Positions 16,196 through 24,558 of a DNA stretch of 64,000 nt are shown in pieces. The DNA lies in the NCBI RefSeq assembly GCF_050937815.1, contig NZ_JACDIJ010000001.1, positions 310,001 through 374,000 of the forward strand. The letters run 5' to 3'. Origin of the DNA: Treponema_C sp050937815. Its GTDB lineage: Bacteria > Spirochaetota > Spirochaetia > Treponematales > Treponemataceae. The notes below the pieces were generated by a model, which saw only the letters and a program-made list of their open reading frames with translations, did no database searches and was not told where the DNA came from. Made by a program: the position numbers and the translations under genes. How positions within the stretch are numbered: the first letter of the stretch is position 1; every line of letters begins with the position of its first letter.

Positions 16196-16771
16196 TTAAT
16201 CGCTCCACCGTTCATAATGAATTTTGGAGCTTTCAAAGCGTTCAAAACTGCGGCCGGCTTCATCGGGGAATCCCAGAGGAATGAGGCTCATCGCCGATAC
16301 GGACTCAGGCAGCCCGAGAAGGTTGTGTAAAAAATCGTGCCAGGGGCAGGTTTTTCCGGCACCGCACCATACCGCCCCCAATCCCAAAGCATGGGCGGCC
16401 AAAAGAATATTTTGCGTCACAGCCGCACAGTCTTCTATCAGACGGACGTTATCTTTTTGTATCTCCGTATCGCCGCACACGACAATACACACATCGCAAA
16501 AAGCCGCCATTTTTGCATAAGTGCTTTTATCGGCAATTGTTTTAAGTTTTTCTTTATCTTTAATGACAACAAAGGAATAAGGGCGCAGATTGTGTGCCGA
16601 AGGAGCGCACATACCCGTATACAAAAGCGTTTGAATATATGCATCGGGTATGCACTGTTCCGTATAGCGGCGGATACTTTTTCTTGTCATAATTGCGGAC
16701 AAGGCATCTTTTCCGCAATCGCATTCAATGCCCTCGGGCACCCTTAAAGTTATATTATCTTTTTTTTGCAT
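16196..16771 (-). CDS. Nitroreductase-family FMN flavoprotein
   Basis: A 191-residue nitroreductase-family protein that would use NAD(P)H and FMN. Landmarks are IMTRKSIRRYT near residue 24 (FMN-phosphate arginines), GMCAPSAHNLRPYSFVVI near 48 and LGLGAVWCGAG near 130. The start at 16771 has AAGGAGG 8 nt upstream; an in-frame ATG 18 nt earlier lies before that Shine-Dalgarno and is not preferred. It is convergent with ABC operon 2 and 46 bp downstream of lptD, possibly in its transcript. Substrate unknown. Confidence 0.85.
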   Translation of the reverse strand: MQKKDNITLRVPEGIECDCGKDALSAIMTRKSIRRYTEQCIPDAYIQTLLYTGMCAPSAHNLRPYSFVVIKDKEKLKTIADKSTYAKMAAFCDVCIVVCGDTEIQKDNVRLIEDCAAVTQNILLAAHALGLGAVWCGAGKTCPWHDFLHNLLGLPESVSAMSLIPLGFPDEAGRSFERFESSKIHYERWSD

Positions 16772-16817
16772 TATGCTTCCTCCTTGCATTTTTTTTCAGC
16801 CGGCACACAGGCCGCCG

Positions 16818-19800
16818 TTATTTTACCGGATTTAATATAAAATCGCCGTATTCGTCGCGTATTACCGTTTTTACACCCTGCATGGGCTTCCATTGTACCG
16901 AAAAAGTAAAATACGGTTTATAGTCGTATCTTTTTTTGCCTCCCGCTTCTAAAATGCGCGGTTCGACTTTAAATTCGGAATAAAGCATCCAATCGTGCAA
17001 ATCGTGTTCCAGTTTTATGTTTATGTGTTTAAGTTTAAATCCTGAAGAAGAACGCTTTTGTTCATCCCAAAAGGCAAAAGAATTAAGTAAATCCAGTAAA
17101 ATATTGCGCTCACCGGGAATGGCCGGCTGAAAGCCTATCGCCTTTTGCATATAACGCAGCAATTCTTTATTGCGGCTTTCCGTACTAAAGGTAAGATTAA
17201 AGAACTTATTTATTTTAAACGTAAGCGAAGGCGTAAAGGTAAAATAACTGTCGGTGGGTTTTACGATATTCCACGCACATACGGCTGAAAACGCCGGCTT
17301 TAGGCTGATTGTCTTTGCTTTGTTTTCGAATTCTGCATTCGATACGTTTGATTGAAAACTTAACATATACGGTAAGAATTTTTTATTCTGTGAAGCTGTC
17401 CAGCCGCTGGTCGGATCCAAAGAATAAGAATAACCGTAAAGCATTTCATACGACAAACGCATACTGCGCCATGAAATTCCTGCATTAAAACGTTCCGGAT
17501 GTTTTTCTTTTATATTATATTCGAATCTTTGAATAAAATCCAATTTATTTTTATTATTCGTACCGTCACGCTTTTGTTTAAAAAATGTCCATGATGAAGT
17601 TTGCACAAACGGCAAAAAATACCATTGCGTCCTTCCAAACGATTCGTCTTTTTTATAGCCGGTTTCCAAGGACGCTTTGCCGGCAGGAAAAATAAATTCC
17701 GCTTTTCCCGTGTACGCATCCGCTAAGGGCGGCAGATTCGCTTGAAAGCTTAAAATTTGCGAAAAAGACGATTCTCTTGTAATAAGAGTAAAATTCAAAT
17801 TATGATTTGTAATACTGTGTCTGTCCCACTTAAGCCCCGTATACGCCCACGCCGGTTTTTCGATTGTACCGGTAAAAGTACTGTATAAAAGTTTTGTACC
17901 CGTATTCCAGCTGACAGAGGAATCTTTAACGACAGGATAAAAAATAAGCGGCTTAACCGTTACGCTGTTTGTATTTGTAATATTGATTTTTCGTGCCGAA
18001 TAATCGCTTAGAATAATTCTGTTGCGTTCCGCTTGTGCATAAAAATCCGAAATAATAGGATGTGCTTGATAGCGCGATTGCAAAGCAACCGTATTCGATA
18101 CCGAAAGTAAACTGTCATACCATGTAAGCCTGCTGTTAATGTCCAAAGGTACATTTAAAGCTATTTCGGACGTCTTCGGACTTTGTAGAAAAAATTCAGG
18201 ATAAGAATAAGTTTCGCCGCCGACCGTCACTTTTTTCGGACTGTATGTAAGAAGAGAAGAAAAATCGGGACGGAAGGTATAAGAAAGCTTGTACGATAAT
18301 ACATCTTTTTTTGCTCCGGAGGGCTTTGAAATACTTATATCCGGCAGGGTTTGAAAACCGAATAAATCTTCCGACTTTGCTTCACTGTCTTTTGTATCGA
18401 CTTCACGCACTTCGGTATCGGTATCGTTTTGGGTATCCGAACTGTCGGACAGAATTTCCGGCATCCGCATACGATTTTGAATGTTTTTTATCCGCTCGTT
18501 ATTTTCATCTTTTTCCCGGCTTTGGGTACGGGAAGAGCCTGCGTCGCTTTTTTTCGGCGGCCATGTAAAAAGAGTGCCCGATGCACCTACCGAAAAAGCA
18601 AGGGGTTTTATTTGAACCGGATAAAAAAAATCTCTGTTAGGACTGTTGATATACCAGTCGTCATAGTTGTTGAATTCTTCTTTGGGAGTTTTTTGCTGAG
18701 AAAAAAGTACCGATGAACCGAAAGAAGAAAGCGAAAAGCTTTCCACCCAAGGGCGCAGCAATACAACGGAAGGCACATATGAACCTGAAACATTCCATGT
18801 ATAAGAAGAAATCGACGATGATGAAGAAGCAGGGGATGAAGCGGAAACATCGCTTGTTTTTCCCGCACCCGAAAACGCACCTTGTAAAAAAAAGTCGATC
18901 CAATCCATACTTTCTTTTCTATCCGAAAAATCCCGTGCAAATTTGGGGTCGGAAAAAGAGGGTAAATCCATCGACATAGAAAAATTATTTTTTTGTATGG
19001 AGGTTTTAAAAGATACCGCATATCGGAAGGGAAGTTTTAAACCGAAAAAAAAGCCGAAATCGTTATGCCGCTGTTTTTCTTTACTGTAAGAAACGTATTG
19101 CGTATAGCCGGGAACGGGATATATCGTATTTGACAATCCCAGCCGTACATCAAAAGCCAAATTTCTAAAAAAATTGTTCGGCTTAAAATCGCCGGCCAAA
19201 CCTACCATTCCTCCCAAAGTACTGTAATAATCGGCCATAAATTTAAAAAAATAAGCAGGGGCCGAAGCGTCGGCATCCAAATTGCGCAAAACCAAGCCGC
19301 TTAACGTTTGTTCTTTAAGGGAAGAAGATTGCATAAAATTAAAGCCTTTTGCTCCGCCGCTTCCTTCTTTTAATTGTTTACGTCCCATAAAGTATGTAGT
19401 GGTTTGCACAAAATAACCTTCGCGCGGCCGGTAGCCGAACGAAGGATTAAAAAACAATTCGTCTTTAGGATAATAAAAAAAGGGAAAGTACATGAGAGGA
19501 ACCGAGCCCACATATAAAAGCGCATTTGCAAAGGCAAACTCGTTTCCGGGTAAAAGCCAAATACGGCTTGCCTTTATTTTCCAGTGCGGATTTTCACTGT
19601 CGCAAAAAGTAAGATCGGCATTTTTAAAGGTAACGACATCGGAACGGTCTTTTGCAAAAACATCCGAAGATACAATCAGTTTTGCCCCCTGAGGAAGCTT
19701 TACCGACTCCTGCTGCTGATGTACAACCTTTCCTTCATAAAAAATGCCTTCAAGCGTTACGGTATTGAATAAAACGGATTCCGCTTGCAAAGCTTTTGTT

Positions 19801-20129
19801 TGTTTTCCGGCTTCGAACTGTTCCATGGTAACATTGCCGGAGGCATACAAAACATTGCGGCTACGATTGTAGGTAATAAGGTCGGCATGAATAATCGTTT
19901 TTTTTTCGGCAGCGGCAACGGAAATAATAACATTACCCGAAAAAGAAACGACTTCGGTATTTTGCTTTTCATTTTTTGTATATGAGGTTTTAAGGGCTTG
20001 TTCTATGGTTACAATCGAAGGCTCGCGCTTTTGCGGATACTCCGCCTTTTCGGTACCTTTTTCCTGTGCAAAGGAAGCGGTACAAAACAAAAATGCAACG
20101 GCAATAACCGCCGAACGAAAGCCCCTCAT
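16818..20129 (-). CDS. lptD: LptD/OstA-like outer-membrane assembly protein
   Basis: A 1103-residue protein with a signal peptide (MRGFRSAVIAVAFLFCTASF, cut near residue 22), an N-terminal OstA/LptA-like beta-jellyroll (about 45-190) and a long C-terminal beta-barrel rich in alternating aromatic strands. A serine/acidic linker around residues 550-620 carries many D, E and S residues. In enterobacteria LptD inserts LPS into the outer membrane. In T. pallidum, which lacks LPS, the homologue TP0515 is a known outer-membrane barrel, so the cargo here may be another glycolipid. The start at 20129 is chosen because it gives a clean signal peptide and avoids overlap with uvrA, 7 bp upstream. It is longer than the roughly 780 residues of E. 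coli LptD. Confidence 0.85.
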   Translation of the reverse strand: MRGFRSAVIAVAFLFCTASFAQEKGTEKAEYPQKREPSIVTIEQALKTSYTKNEKQNTEVVSFSGNVIISVAAAEKKTIIHADLITYNRSRNVLYASGNVTMEQFEAGKQTKALQAESVLFNTVTLEGIFYEGKVVHQQQESVKLPQGAKLIVSSDVFAKDRSDVVTFKNADLTFCDSENPHWKIKASRIWLLPGNEFAFANALLYVGSVPLMYFPFFYYPKDELFFNPSFGYRPREGYFVQTTTYFMGRKQLKEGSGGAKGFNFMQSSSLKEQTLSGLVLRNLDADASAPAYFFKFMADYYSTLGGMVGLAGDFKPNNFFRNLAFDVRLGLSNTIYPVPGYTQYVSYSKEKQRHNDFGFFFGLKLPFRYAVSFKTSIQKNNFSMSMDLPSFSDPKFARDFSDRKESMDWIDFFLQGAFSGAGKTSDVSASSPASSSSSISSYTWNVSGSYVPSVVLLRPWVESFSLSSFGSSVLFSQQKTPKEEFNNYDDWYINSPNRDFFYPVQIKPLAFSVGASGTLFTWPPKKSDAGSSRTQSREKDENNERIKNIQNRMRMPEILSDSSDTQNDTDTEVREVDTKDSEAKSEDLFGFQTLPDISISKPSGAKKDVLSYKLSYTFRPDFSSLLTYSPKKVTVGGETYSYPEFFLQSPKTSEIALNVPLDINSRLTWYDSLLSVSNTVALQSRYQAHPIISDFYAQAERNRIILSDYSARKINITNTNSVTVKPLIFYPVVKDSSVSWNTGTKLLYSTFTGTIEKPAWAYTGLKWDRHSITNHNLNFTLITRESSFSQILSFQANLPPLADAYTGKAEFIFPAGKASLETGYKKDESFGRTQWYFLPFVQTSSWTFFKQKRDGTNNKNKLDFIQRFEYNIKEKHPERFNAGISWRSMRLSYEMLYGYSYSLDPTSGWTASQNKKFLPYMLSFQSNVSNAEFENKAKTISLKPAFSAVCAWNIVKPTDSYFTFTPSLTFKINKFFNLTFSTESRNKELLRYMQKAIGFQPAIPGERNILLDLLNSFAFWDEQKRSSSGFKLKHINIKLEHDLHDWMLYSEFKVEPRILEAGGKKRYDYKPYFTFSVQWKPMQGVKTVIRDEYGDFILNPVK

Positions 20130-20136
20130 AGCACCC

Positions 20137-23082
20137 TTAGCCTCGTCTTTGCGCAGTATGCGCAGTACTCTTTTTTTTGCGCTCAAGCATTTCTTTTATA
20201 TAGTATCCGGTGTAGGATTTTTCGCACAAGGCAACTTCTTCGGGCCTTCCCGTTACCAAAACCCGGCCACCGCCCTCGCCTCCTTCCGGCCCCAAGTCGA
20301 TAATATTGTCGGCTTGTAAAATCACGTCCAAATTGTGTTCAATCATCACCACGGTGTTGCCCTGATTGACAAGCAAGTGAATAACTTCCATCAGCTGTTT
20401 TACGTCGGCAAAGTGAAGCCCGGTTGTCGGCTCGTCGAGTATGTACAGGGTTTTTCCGGTTGACGGACGGGAAAGCTCGTTGGCAAGTTTTACGCGCTGG
20501 GCTTCTCCTCCGCTGAGGGTAAGGGCGGACTGTCCCAGTTTTATATAGCCCAAGCCGACGCTCAAAAGGGTTTGCATTTTGCGCGCGACGTGGGGAATGT
20601 GGGCAAAAAAATCGGCGGCTTCTTCGATGGTCATATCCAAAACGTCGGCTATATTTTTACCCTTGTAGCGCACTTCAAGCGTTTCTTTATTAAAGCGCTT
20701 TCCGCCGCACACATCGCAGGTGATATAAACGTCGGATAAAAAGTTCATCTCTATTGTAATCGTTCCGGCACCCTGACAGTTTTCGCAGCGGCCGCCCTTG
20801 ACGTTAAAACTGAAGCGGCCGGGCTTATAGCCCTTTGCCTTTGCTTCGGGAAGGGATGCGTATAAATCGCGTATGCCGTTAAACACGCCGACATAGGTTG
20901 CAGGGTTTGAACGCGGCGTGCGTCCTATGGGGCTTTGGTCTATGTGAATCACTTTATCGATGTGCTTTAAGCCGTCCACCGATTTATATGCGCCTACGGA
21001 AAGGGAGGTGCGCATAAGCTTATTCGACAAAAGAGGAAAAAGCACATCGCTTATCAGGGTAGATTTTCCGGAACCGGAAACGCCCGTAATGCAGGTAAAC
21101 ATTCCCAAAGGGATTTCTATTGAAATATTTTTTAAGTTGTGCTCGCTTACCCCTTCAAGCTTAAGAATATGCGAATTGCCTTCCCTGCGCTTTTCGGGGA
21201 TATCCATTGTAAGCGTTCCGGCCAAATACTGCCCGGTGAGGCTTTTTTTACACAGGGCGACTTTTTCGGGCGGCCCCTCTGCGGTGACATAGCCCCCGTG
21301 CACACCGGCTCCCGGCCCCAAATCGATAATCCAATCGGCGGTGCGCAGGGTTTGTTCGTCATGCTCGACGACAATCAGCGTATTGCCCAAGTCGCGAAGA
21401 TAAACGAGGGTGTCGATAAGTTTTTGGTTATCGCGCTGGTGAAGCCCGATTGAAGGCTCGTCCAAAATATATAAAACGCCTACCAAACTCGAACCGATTT
21501 GCGTTGCAAGCCGTATGCGTTGGGCTTCGCCTCCGCTTAAGGTCGCCGCTTGACGGTCGAGGGTTAAATAGTCGAGGCCGACGTTTTTTAAAAAGGTAAG
21601 GCGGTTTTTAATTTCCTTTTCTATCTGAGAAGCGATAAACTTTTCGGTTTCGCTAAGCTTTAAGGCATTAAAAAATTTTAAAGAATCGCCGACGGAAAGC
21701 AAACAAAGCTCGTGTATGTTTTTGCCGCCGACGGTTACCGCAAGGGCTTCGGGTTTCAGCCTTCTTCCCTTACAGCTTTGACACTCGCGGTGAGCCATCA
21801 GTTTTTCCAAGCTCGCCCGCTGCGCTTCCGAATAGGATTCGCGGTAACGGCGGCGTAAATCGGCATAGAGGCCCTGCCACCTTTGGTCGTAAGAGGAATA
21901 GCCCGAACCGTCCTGTTTTTCGTAGACAAACTGAATCGAATCCTTTGAGCCGTTGAATAAAATATCCCACTGTTTTTTCGTTAAGCTTTCCAAGGGCGCA
22001 TCAAGTGAAAAACCGGCATAGGCGGCCAGGGCTTCAAAGCGGGTGCGGTTCCATGCCGAATCGGGATTATAGCACATAATGCCGCCCTCGTTAAAAGAGC
22101 GCGACTTATCGGGAATAATCAAGTCCGCATCGAATTCCATCTTTTCGCCCAAGCCCGTACATTCGGGGCAGGCGCCGAAGGGATTGTTAAACGAAAAAAG
22201 GCGCGGCTGCATTTCGGGGAAGGACACGGCACAGTCGGGACAAGCGTTTTTTTGCGAAAAAAAGTGTTCGGTTTCGGTGTTAGGCGCCGCACTTCCCTCC
22301 CCTGCCGCCGATTTTTCAGCGGCATCGGACGACTTTTCAGCGGCGGCTGCGGTTTTAGGCACTTGGCGCGTAACGATTAAAATACCGTTTGCGCTCGTAA
22401 GGGCGGTTTCAACCGAATCGGCTAAGCGGCGGCGCACATCCGGCCCGAGTATAATGCGGTCTACAACCAGTTCTATCGTATGTTTTTTTTGTTTATCAAG
22501 CTTTATCGGATCATCGAGGCTGCACATAATGCCGTCGATACGGGCGCGAACAAAACCGGCGGCCTTTGCATCGTCGATGATTTTTTGATGCTCGCCTTTT
22601 TTACCGCGCACAACGGGAGCCAAAATCTGAATACGGGTTCCCTCCCCCCAGCCGGTAATCGCATCTATAATTTGGTCTACGGACTGCTCGCGTATTTCGC
22701 GCCCGCACAGCGGACAGTGGGGTACGCCTATGCGCGCAAAAAGGAGGCGGTAATAGTCGTAAATTTCGGTTACCGTTCCGACGGTGGAACGCGGGTTTCG
22801 GTGGGTGGTTTTTTGTTCGATCGAAATGGCAGGCGACAGCCCTTCTATATAGTCGATATCGGGCTTGTCCATGCGTCCCAAAAACTGGCGCGCATAAGCC
22901 GAAAGACTTTCCACATAGCGCCTCTGCCCTTCGGCAAAGATGGTGTCGAAGGCTAAAGAGCTTTTTCCCGAACCCGACAAGCCGGAAATAACAACCAGCT
23001 TATCGCGCGGAAGCTCGACATCTATATTTTTTAAGTTGTGCTCGCGCGCACCTTTTACAATCAATGTATTGCTTGCAGACAT
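20137..23082 (-). CDS. uvrA: UvrABC excinuclease subunit A
   Basis: A 981-residue UvrA, the damage-recognition ATPase of nucleotide excision repair. It has two ABC modules: Walker A GLSGSGKSS at about 34-42 and GVSGSGKST near 660. Zinc-binding cysteine pairs include CPLCGRE, CPDC with CPEC, and CENC with CDVC. ABC signature LSGGEAQRIRLA is present in the first module and LSGGEAQRVKLA in the second. A short insertion rich in A, E, K and S lies before the second cysteine pair. The start at 23082 (MSASNTL) is supported by conservation and by a promoter whose -10 box ends 6 nt upstream; an in-frame extension to 23490 runs through repeat DNA and is rejected. It marks the left border of the accessory region. 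Confidence 0.97.
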   Translation of the reverse strand: MSASNTLIVKGAREHNLKNIDVELPRDKLVVISGLSGSGKSSLAFDTIFAEGQRRYVESLSAYARQFLGRMDKPDIDYIEGLSPAISIEQKTTHRNPRSTVGTVTEIYDYYRLLFARIGVPHCPLCGREIREQSVDQIIDAITGWGEGTRIQILAPVVRGKKGEHQKIIDDAKAAGFVRARIDGIMCSLDDPIKLDKQKKHTIELVVDRIILGPDVRRRLADSVETALTSANGILIVTRQVPKTAAAAEKSSDAAEKSAAGEGSAAPNTETEHFFSQKNACPDCAVSFPEMQPRLFSFNNPFGACPECTGLGEKMEFDADLIIPDKSRSFNEGGIMCYNPDSAWNRTRFEALAAYAGFSLDAPLESLTKKQWDILFNGSKDSIQFVYEKQDGSGYSSYDQRWQGLYADLRRRYRESYSEAQRASLEKLMAHRECQSCKGRRLKPEALAVTVGGKNIHELCLLSVGDSLKFFNALKLSETEKFIASQIEKEIKNRLTFLKNVGLDYLTLDRQAATLSGGEAQRIRLATQIGSSLVGVLYILDEPSIGLHQRDNQKLIDTLVYLRDLGNTLIVVEHDEQTLRTADWIIDLGPGAGVHGGYVTAEGPPEKVALCKKSLTGQYLAGTLTMDIPEKRREGNSHILKLEGVSEHNLKNISIEIPLGMFTCITGVSGSGKSTLISDVLFPLLSNKLMRTSLSVGAYKSVDGLKHIDKVIHIDQSPIGRTPRSNPATYVGVFNGIRDLYASLPEAKAKGYKPGRFSFNVKGGRCENCQGAGTITIEMNFLSDVYITCDVCGGKRFNKETLEVRYKGKNIADVLDMTIEEAADFFAHIPHVARKMQTLLSVGLGYIKLGQSALTLSGGEAQRVKLANELSRPSTGKTLYILDEPTTGLHFADVKQLMEVIHLLVNQGNTVVMIEHNLDVILQADNIIDLGPEGGEGGGRVLVTGRPEEVALCEKSYTGYYIKEMLERKKKSTAHTAQRRG

Positions 23083-23088
23083 ACATTC

Positions 23089-23117
23089 AGTATAGCTCAA
23101 AAAAGGCTCAAATTCAA
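23089..23117 (-). promoter_or_regulatory. uvrA promoter, predicted leaderless
   Basis: Read leftward, TTGAAT (23112-23117) and TATACT (23089-23094) are separated by 17 bp, and the -10 box ends 6 nt before the uvrA ATG. No Shine-Dalgarno is present. The -35 hexamer lies inside the 91-bp repeat (23106-23196) that recurs at 24291-24380. Confidence 0.7.
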
Positions 23118-23196
23118 TCGGGGCAGTCTTAAAAATCGGCAATTCAATATAATCAGCATAGGCGGAAATCGGCAAAAAAGCGGTCTTGAATTTCAG
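23106..23196. repeat. 91-bp direct repeat, copy A (uvrA promoter side)
   Basis: This 91-bp segment recurs at 24291-24380 in the same orientation with about four differences, including one single-base indel. Copy A carries the -35 box of uvrA. Together the copies bracket a small ORF and the RHH/PIN toxin-antitoxin pair. Such a duplication next to uvrA marks the boundary of the accessory insertion. Confidence 0.9.
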
Positions 23197-23197
23197 G

Positions 23198-23236
23198 TTG
23201 CCGATTACGGTTTTCATGATATAATGAGGAAGGGGG
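23198..23236 (+). promoter_or_regulatory. Junction promoter motif 1 (TATAAT-GAGGAAGGG)
   Basis: TTGCCG (23198-23203), 16 bp, TATAAT (23220-23225), followed directly by GAGGAAGGGGG. The same layout, a -10 box followed by GAGGAAGGG or AAGAAGGG, recurs at 24477-24531 and 29368-29426, each before an accessory gene. It may be an array promoter or part of a recombination platform. Confidence 0.5.
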
Positions 23237-23278
23237 TTGAACAATGTTATGTGTACGGTCGAAAAGCCGGAGGGGGTA

Positions 23279-23443
23279 ATGATGGAAATAGATAATATCT
23301 TTTGTGCAAAAAAAATGATTTTTGAAATGGTATCACGTATACTAGATGCTAATTTACCATCATATGGGCTACGGGCATTTGTTCCCGGATATGATAATCT
23401 TCCAAAAAATGAACAAAGAACTTTCATTATTGCTGAATTATGA
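23279..23443 (+). CDS. Possible small protein, unrecognised (54 aa)
   Basis: A 54-codon reading frame with a strong GGAGGGGG just upstream of its ATG and a promoter-like element at 23198-23225. The product (MMEIDNIFCAKKMIFEM at its start) has no recognisable motif. It could be an intact small cassette protein or the N-terminal remnant of a longer gene, since AT-rich non-coding sequence follows at once. It lies within the segment bracketed by the 91-bp repeats. Confidence 0.35.
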   Translation: MMEIDNIFCAKKMIFEMVSRILDANLPSYGLRAFVPGYDNLPKNEQRTFIIAEL

Positions 23444-23514
23444 AAAAATTTTAAATTTTGGTAATAGATGGTTAAAAGTATTAAAAGCATAGTTTTTAAA
23501 AAAGCTATTTTCTC

Positions 23515-23553
23515 TTGACTTTATAAATGTGCGCACTTATACTGTGTGTATAA
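23515..23553 (+). promoter_or_regulatory. Promoter and operator of the RHH/PIN toxin-antitoxin operon
   Basis: TTGACT (23515-23520), 17 bp, TATACT (23538-23543). A perfect inverted repeat TTATAC-N5-GTATAA (23537-23553) covers the -10 box, and GTGCGCAC (23529-23536) sits in the spacer. An AAGGAG Shine-Dalgarno follows. An operator over the -10 box is the normal design for antitoxin autoregulation. Confidence 0.7.
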
Positions 23554-23562
23554 GGAGCATTT

Positions 23563-23787
23563 ATGAAAAATATAACGCTGTCAATTGATGAAACTGTTTT
23601 ACAGGCGGGGCGGGAATATGCGAGAAAGCATAATATCTCCTTTAATTTTCTTGTAAGAAAACTTATTGAACAAACGGTTGTGACCGACAAAGATTACTGG
23701 CTTCATGATACTTTTTCACTTATGGATACATTAAATGTAACCTCAGGCGATGAAAAATGGACAAGGGAAGAATTATATCGTGTCTAA
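23563..23787 (+). CDS. Antitoxin of ribbon-helix-helix type (DUF6364-like)
   Basis: A 74-residue protein whose N-terminus (MKNITLSIDETVLQAGREYA) has the beta-strand plus helix pattern of ribbon-helix-helix antitoxins, similar to the DUF6364 group that pairs with PIN toxins. The acidic C-terminal part would wrap and neutralise the toxin. It overlaps the PIN gene by 8 bp. Its promoter carries an inverted-repeat operator, consistent with autoregulation. Confidence 0.75.
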   Translation: MKNITLSIDETVLQAGREYARKHNISFNFLVRKLIEQTVVTDKDYWLHDTFSLMDTLNVTSGDEKWTREELYRV

Positions 23788-24202
23788 AATATTTATTGAT
23801 ACAAATATACTTGTTTATACACTTGACTCAAAAGATTCATATAAGCAGGCTCAAGCTCGGAAAATAATAGAGAAAATTGTAGATTTACATCAGCCGGTAA
23901 TATCAACACAAGTACTAAAAGAATTCTATGTAGCTGCAACAACAAAATTGAAAGCAGATCGAATAATTGTTAAAAATATTATACATAATTTTTGCAATAT
24001 TGAAATTGTTCAAAATGATTTAGAGTTGATAGAACAGGCAATAGATATTAGTATAATTTTGCAATTATCATTTTGGGATTCATTGATAGTAGCTGCTGCT
24101 GAGAAAGCAAAATGTAAGTTTATTATTTCTGAAGATTTAAATCCGGAACAGACATATCGTGGCGTAATGGTAATAAATCCATTTAAAGAAGAGGCTTTCT
24201 AA
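23780..24202 (+). CDS. PIN-domain toxin (VapC family)
   Basis: A 140-residue PIN-domain ribonuclease. The GTG at 23780 is chosen as start because the product then begins SKIFIDTNILVYTLD, the conserved first strand with the catalytic Asp. Later acidic residues are the Glu of LKEFYVAA near residue 50, the Asp of FWDSLIVAAAEKAKC near 104 and the SEDLN near 122, completing the metal site. VapC toxins cleave tRNA or rRNA when freed from the antitoxin. The stop codon is formed by the TCTAAC edge of a degenerate attC-like site, as expected for a cassette gene. Confidence 0.85.
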   Translation: MSKIFIDTNILVYTLDSKDSYKQAQARKIIEKIVDLHQPVISTQVLKEFYVAATTKLKADRIIVKNIIHNFCNIEIVQNDLELIEQAIDISIILQLSFWDSLIVAAAEKAKCKFIISEDLNPEQTYRGVMVINPFKEEAF

Positions 24203-24261
24203 CCCCCGCTTTCACATATAGACAGCAGAAAAGCTGCAAATATTATATTGAGAAGATTAGT
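24198..24261 (+). repeat. Degenerate attC-like site after the RHH/PIN pair
   Basis: TCTAACCCCCGCTTTCA at the left matches the R''-L'' half of the better attC sites downstream (TCTAACACTCGCTTCA). The middle keeps GACAGC...GCTGCAAAT, and the right end (GAGAAGATTAG) is a decayed counterpart of GCGAGAAGTTAG. Arm pairing is poor, so this site is probably inactive. Confidence 0.4.
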
Positions 24262-24290
24262 AATAACATTAAGACAAATTTCGATAAAAA

Positions 24291-24380
24291 GCTCAAATTC
24301 AATCGGGGCAGCCTTAAAACTCGGCAATTCAATATAATCAGCATAGGCGGAAATCGGCAAAAAGCGGTCTTGAATTTTAG
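24291..24380. repeat. 90-bp direct repeat, copy B
   Basis: Near-identical copy of 23106-23196 in the same orientation. Unlike copy A it has no -10 box at the expected 17-bp distance, so it is not a second uvrA promoter. It is followed, after about 100 bp of unmatched sequence, by another copy of the junction promoter motif. The rest of the 24203-24558 gap shows no gene. Confidence 0.9.
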
Positions 24381-24476
24381 TCCGTCTAATGAAGATAGCC
24401 TAATCTGCCTGTTGTTGTTCTACCTACTATATATTATGGTAGAAAGGTTTGCTATTTTGTTTTAAAGCAGTTTAGA

Positions 24477-24531
24477 TTGAAAATTGCCGTTCTCCGTGAT
24501 ATAGTGAGGAAGGGTCGAAAGGGTGTTAGAC
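24477..24531 (+). promoter_or_regulatory. Junction promoter motif 2 with GTTAGAC core site
   Basis: TTGAAA (24477-24482), 17 bp, TATAGT (24500-24505), then GAGGAAGGGTCGAAAGGGT and GTTAGAC (24525-24531). GTTAGAC fits the GTTRRRY core at which integron integrases cut. No left-hand partner arm is present, so this resembles an attI-type or half site rather than an attC. The promoter would drive the gene at 24559. Confidence 0.5.
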
Positions 24532-24558
24532 CGATGCCTTACGGCACGGAGGAAATAA

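Noticed and set aside
18608..19021. Reading frames inside lptD on both strands
   Set aside because: They lie wholly in the lptD barrel region, show biased Phe/Lys/Arg composition and match no protein pattern.
23083..23490. Longer UvrA with an extra 136 residues
   Set aside because: The extension crosses the promoter and the 91-bp repeat and has no UvrA-like sequence; MSASNTL at 23082 is the natural start.
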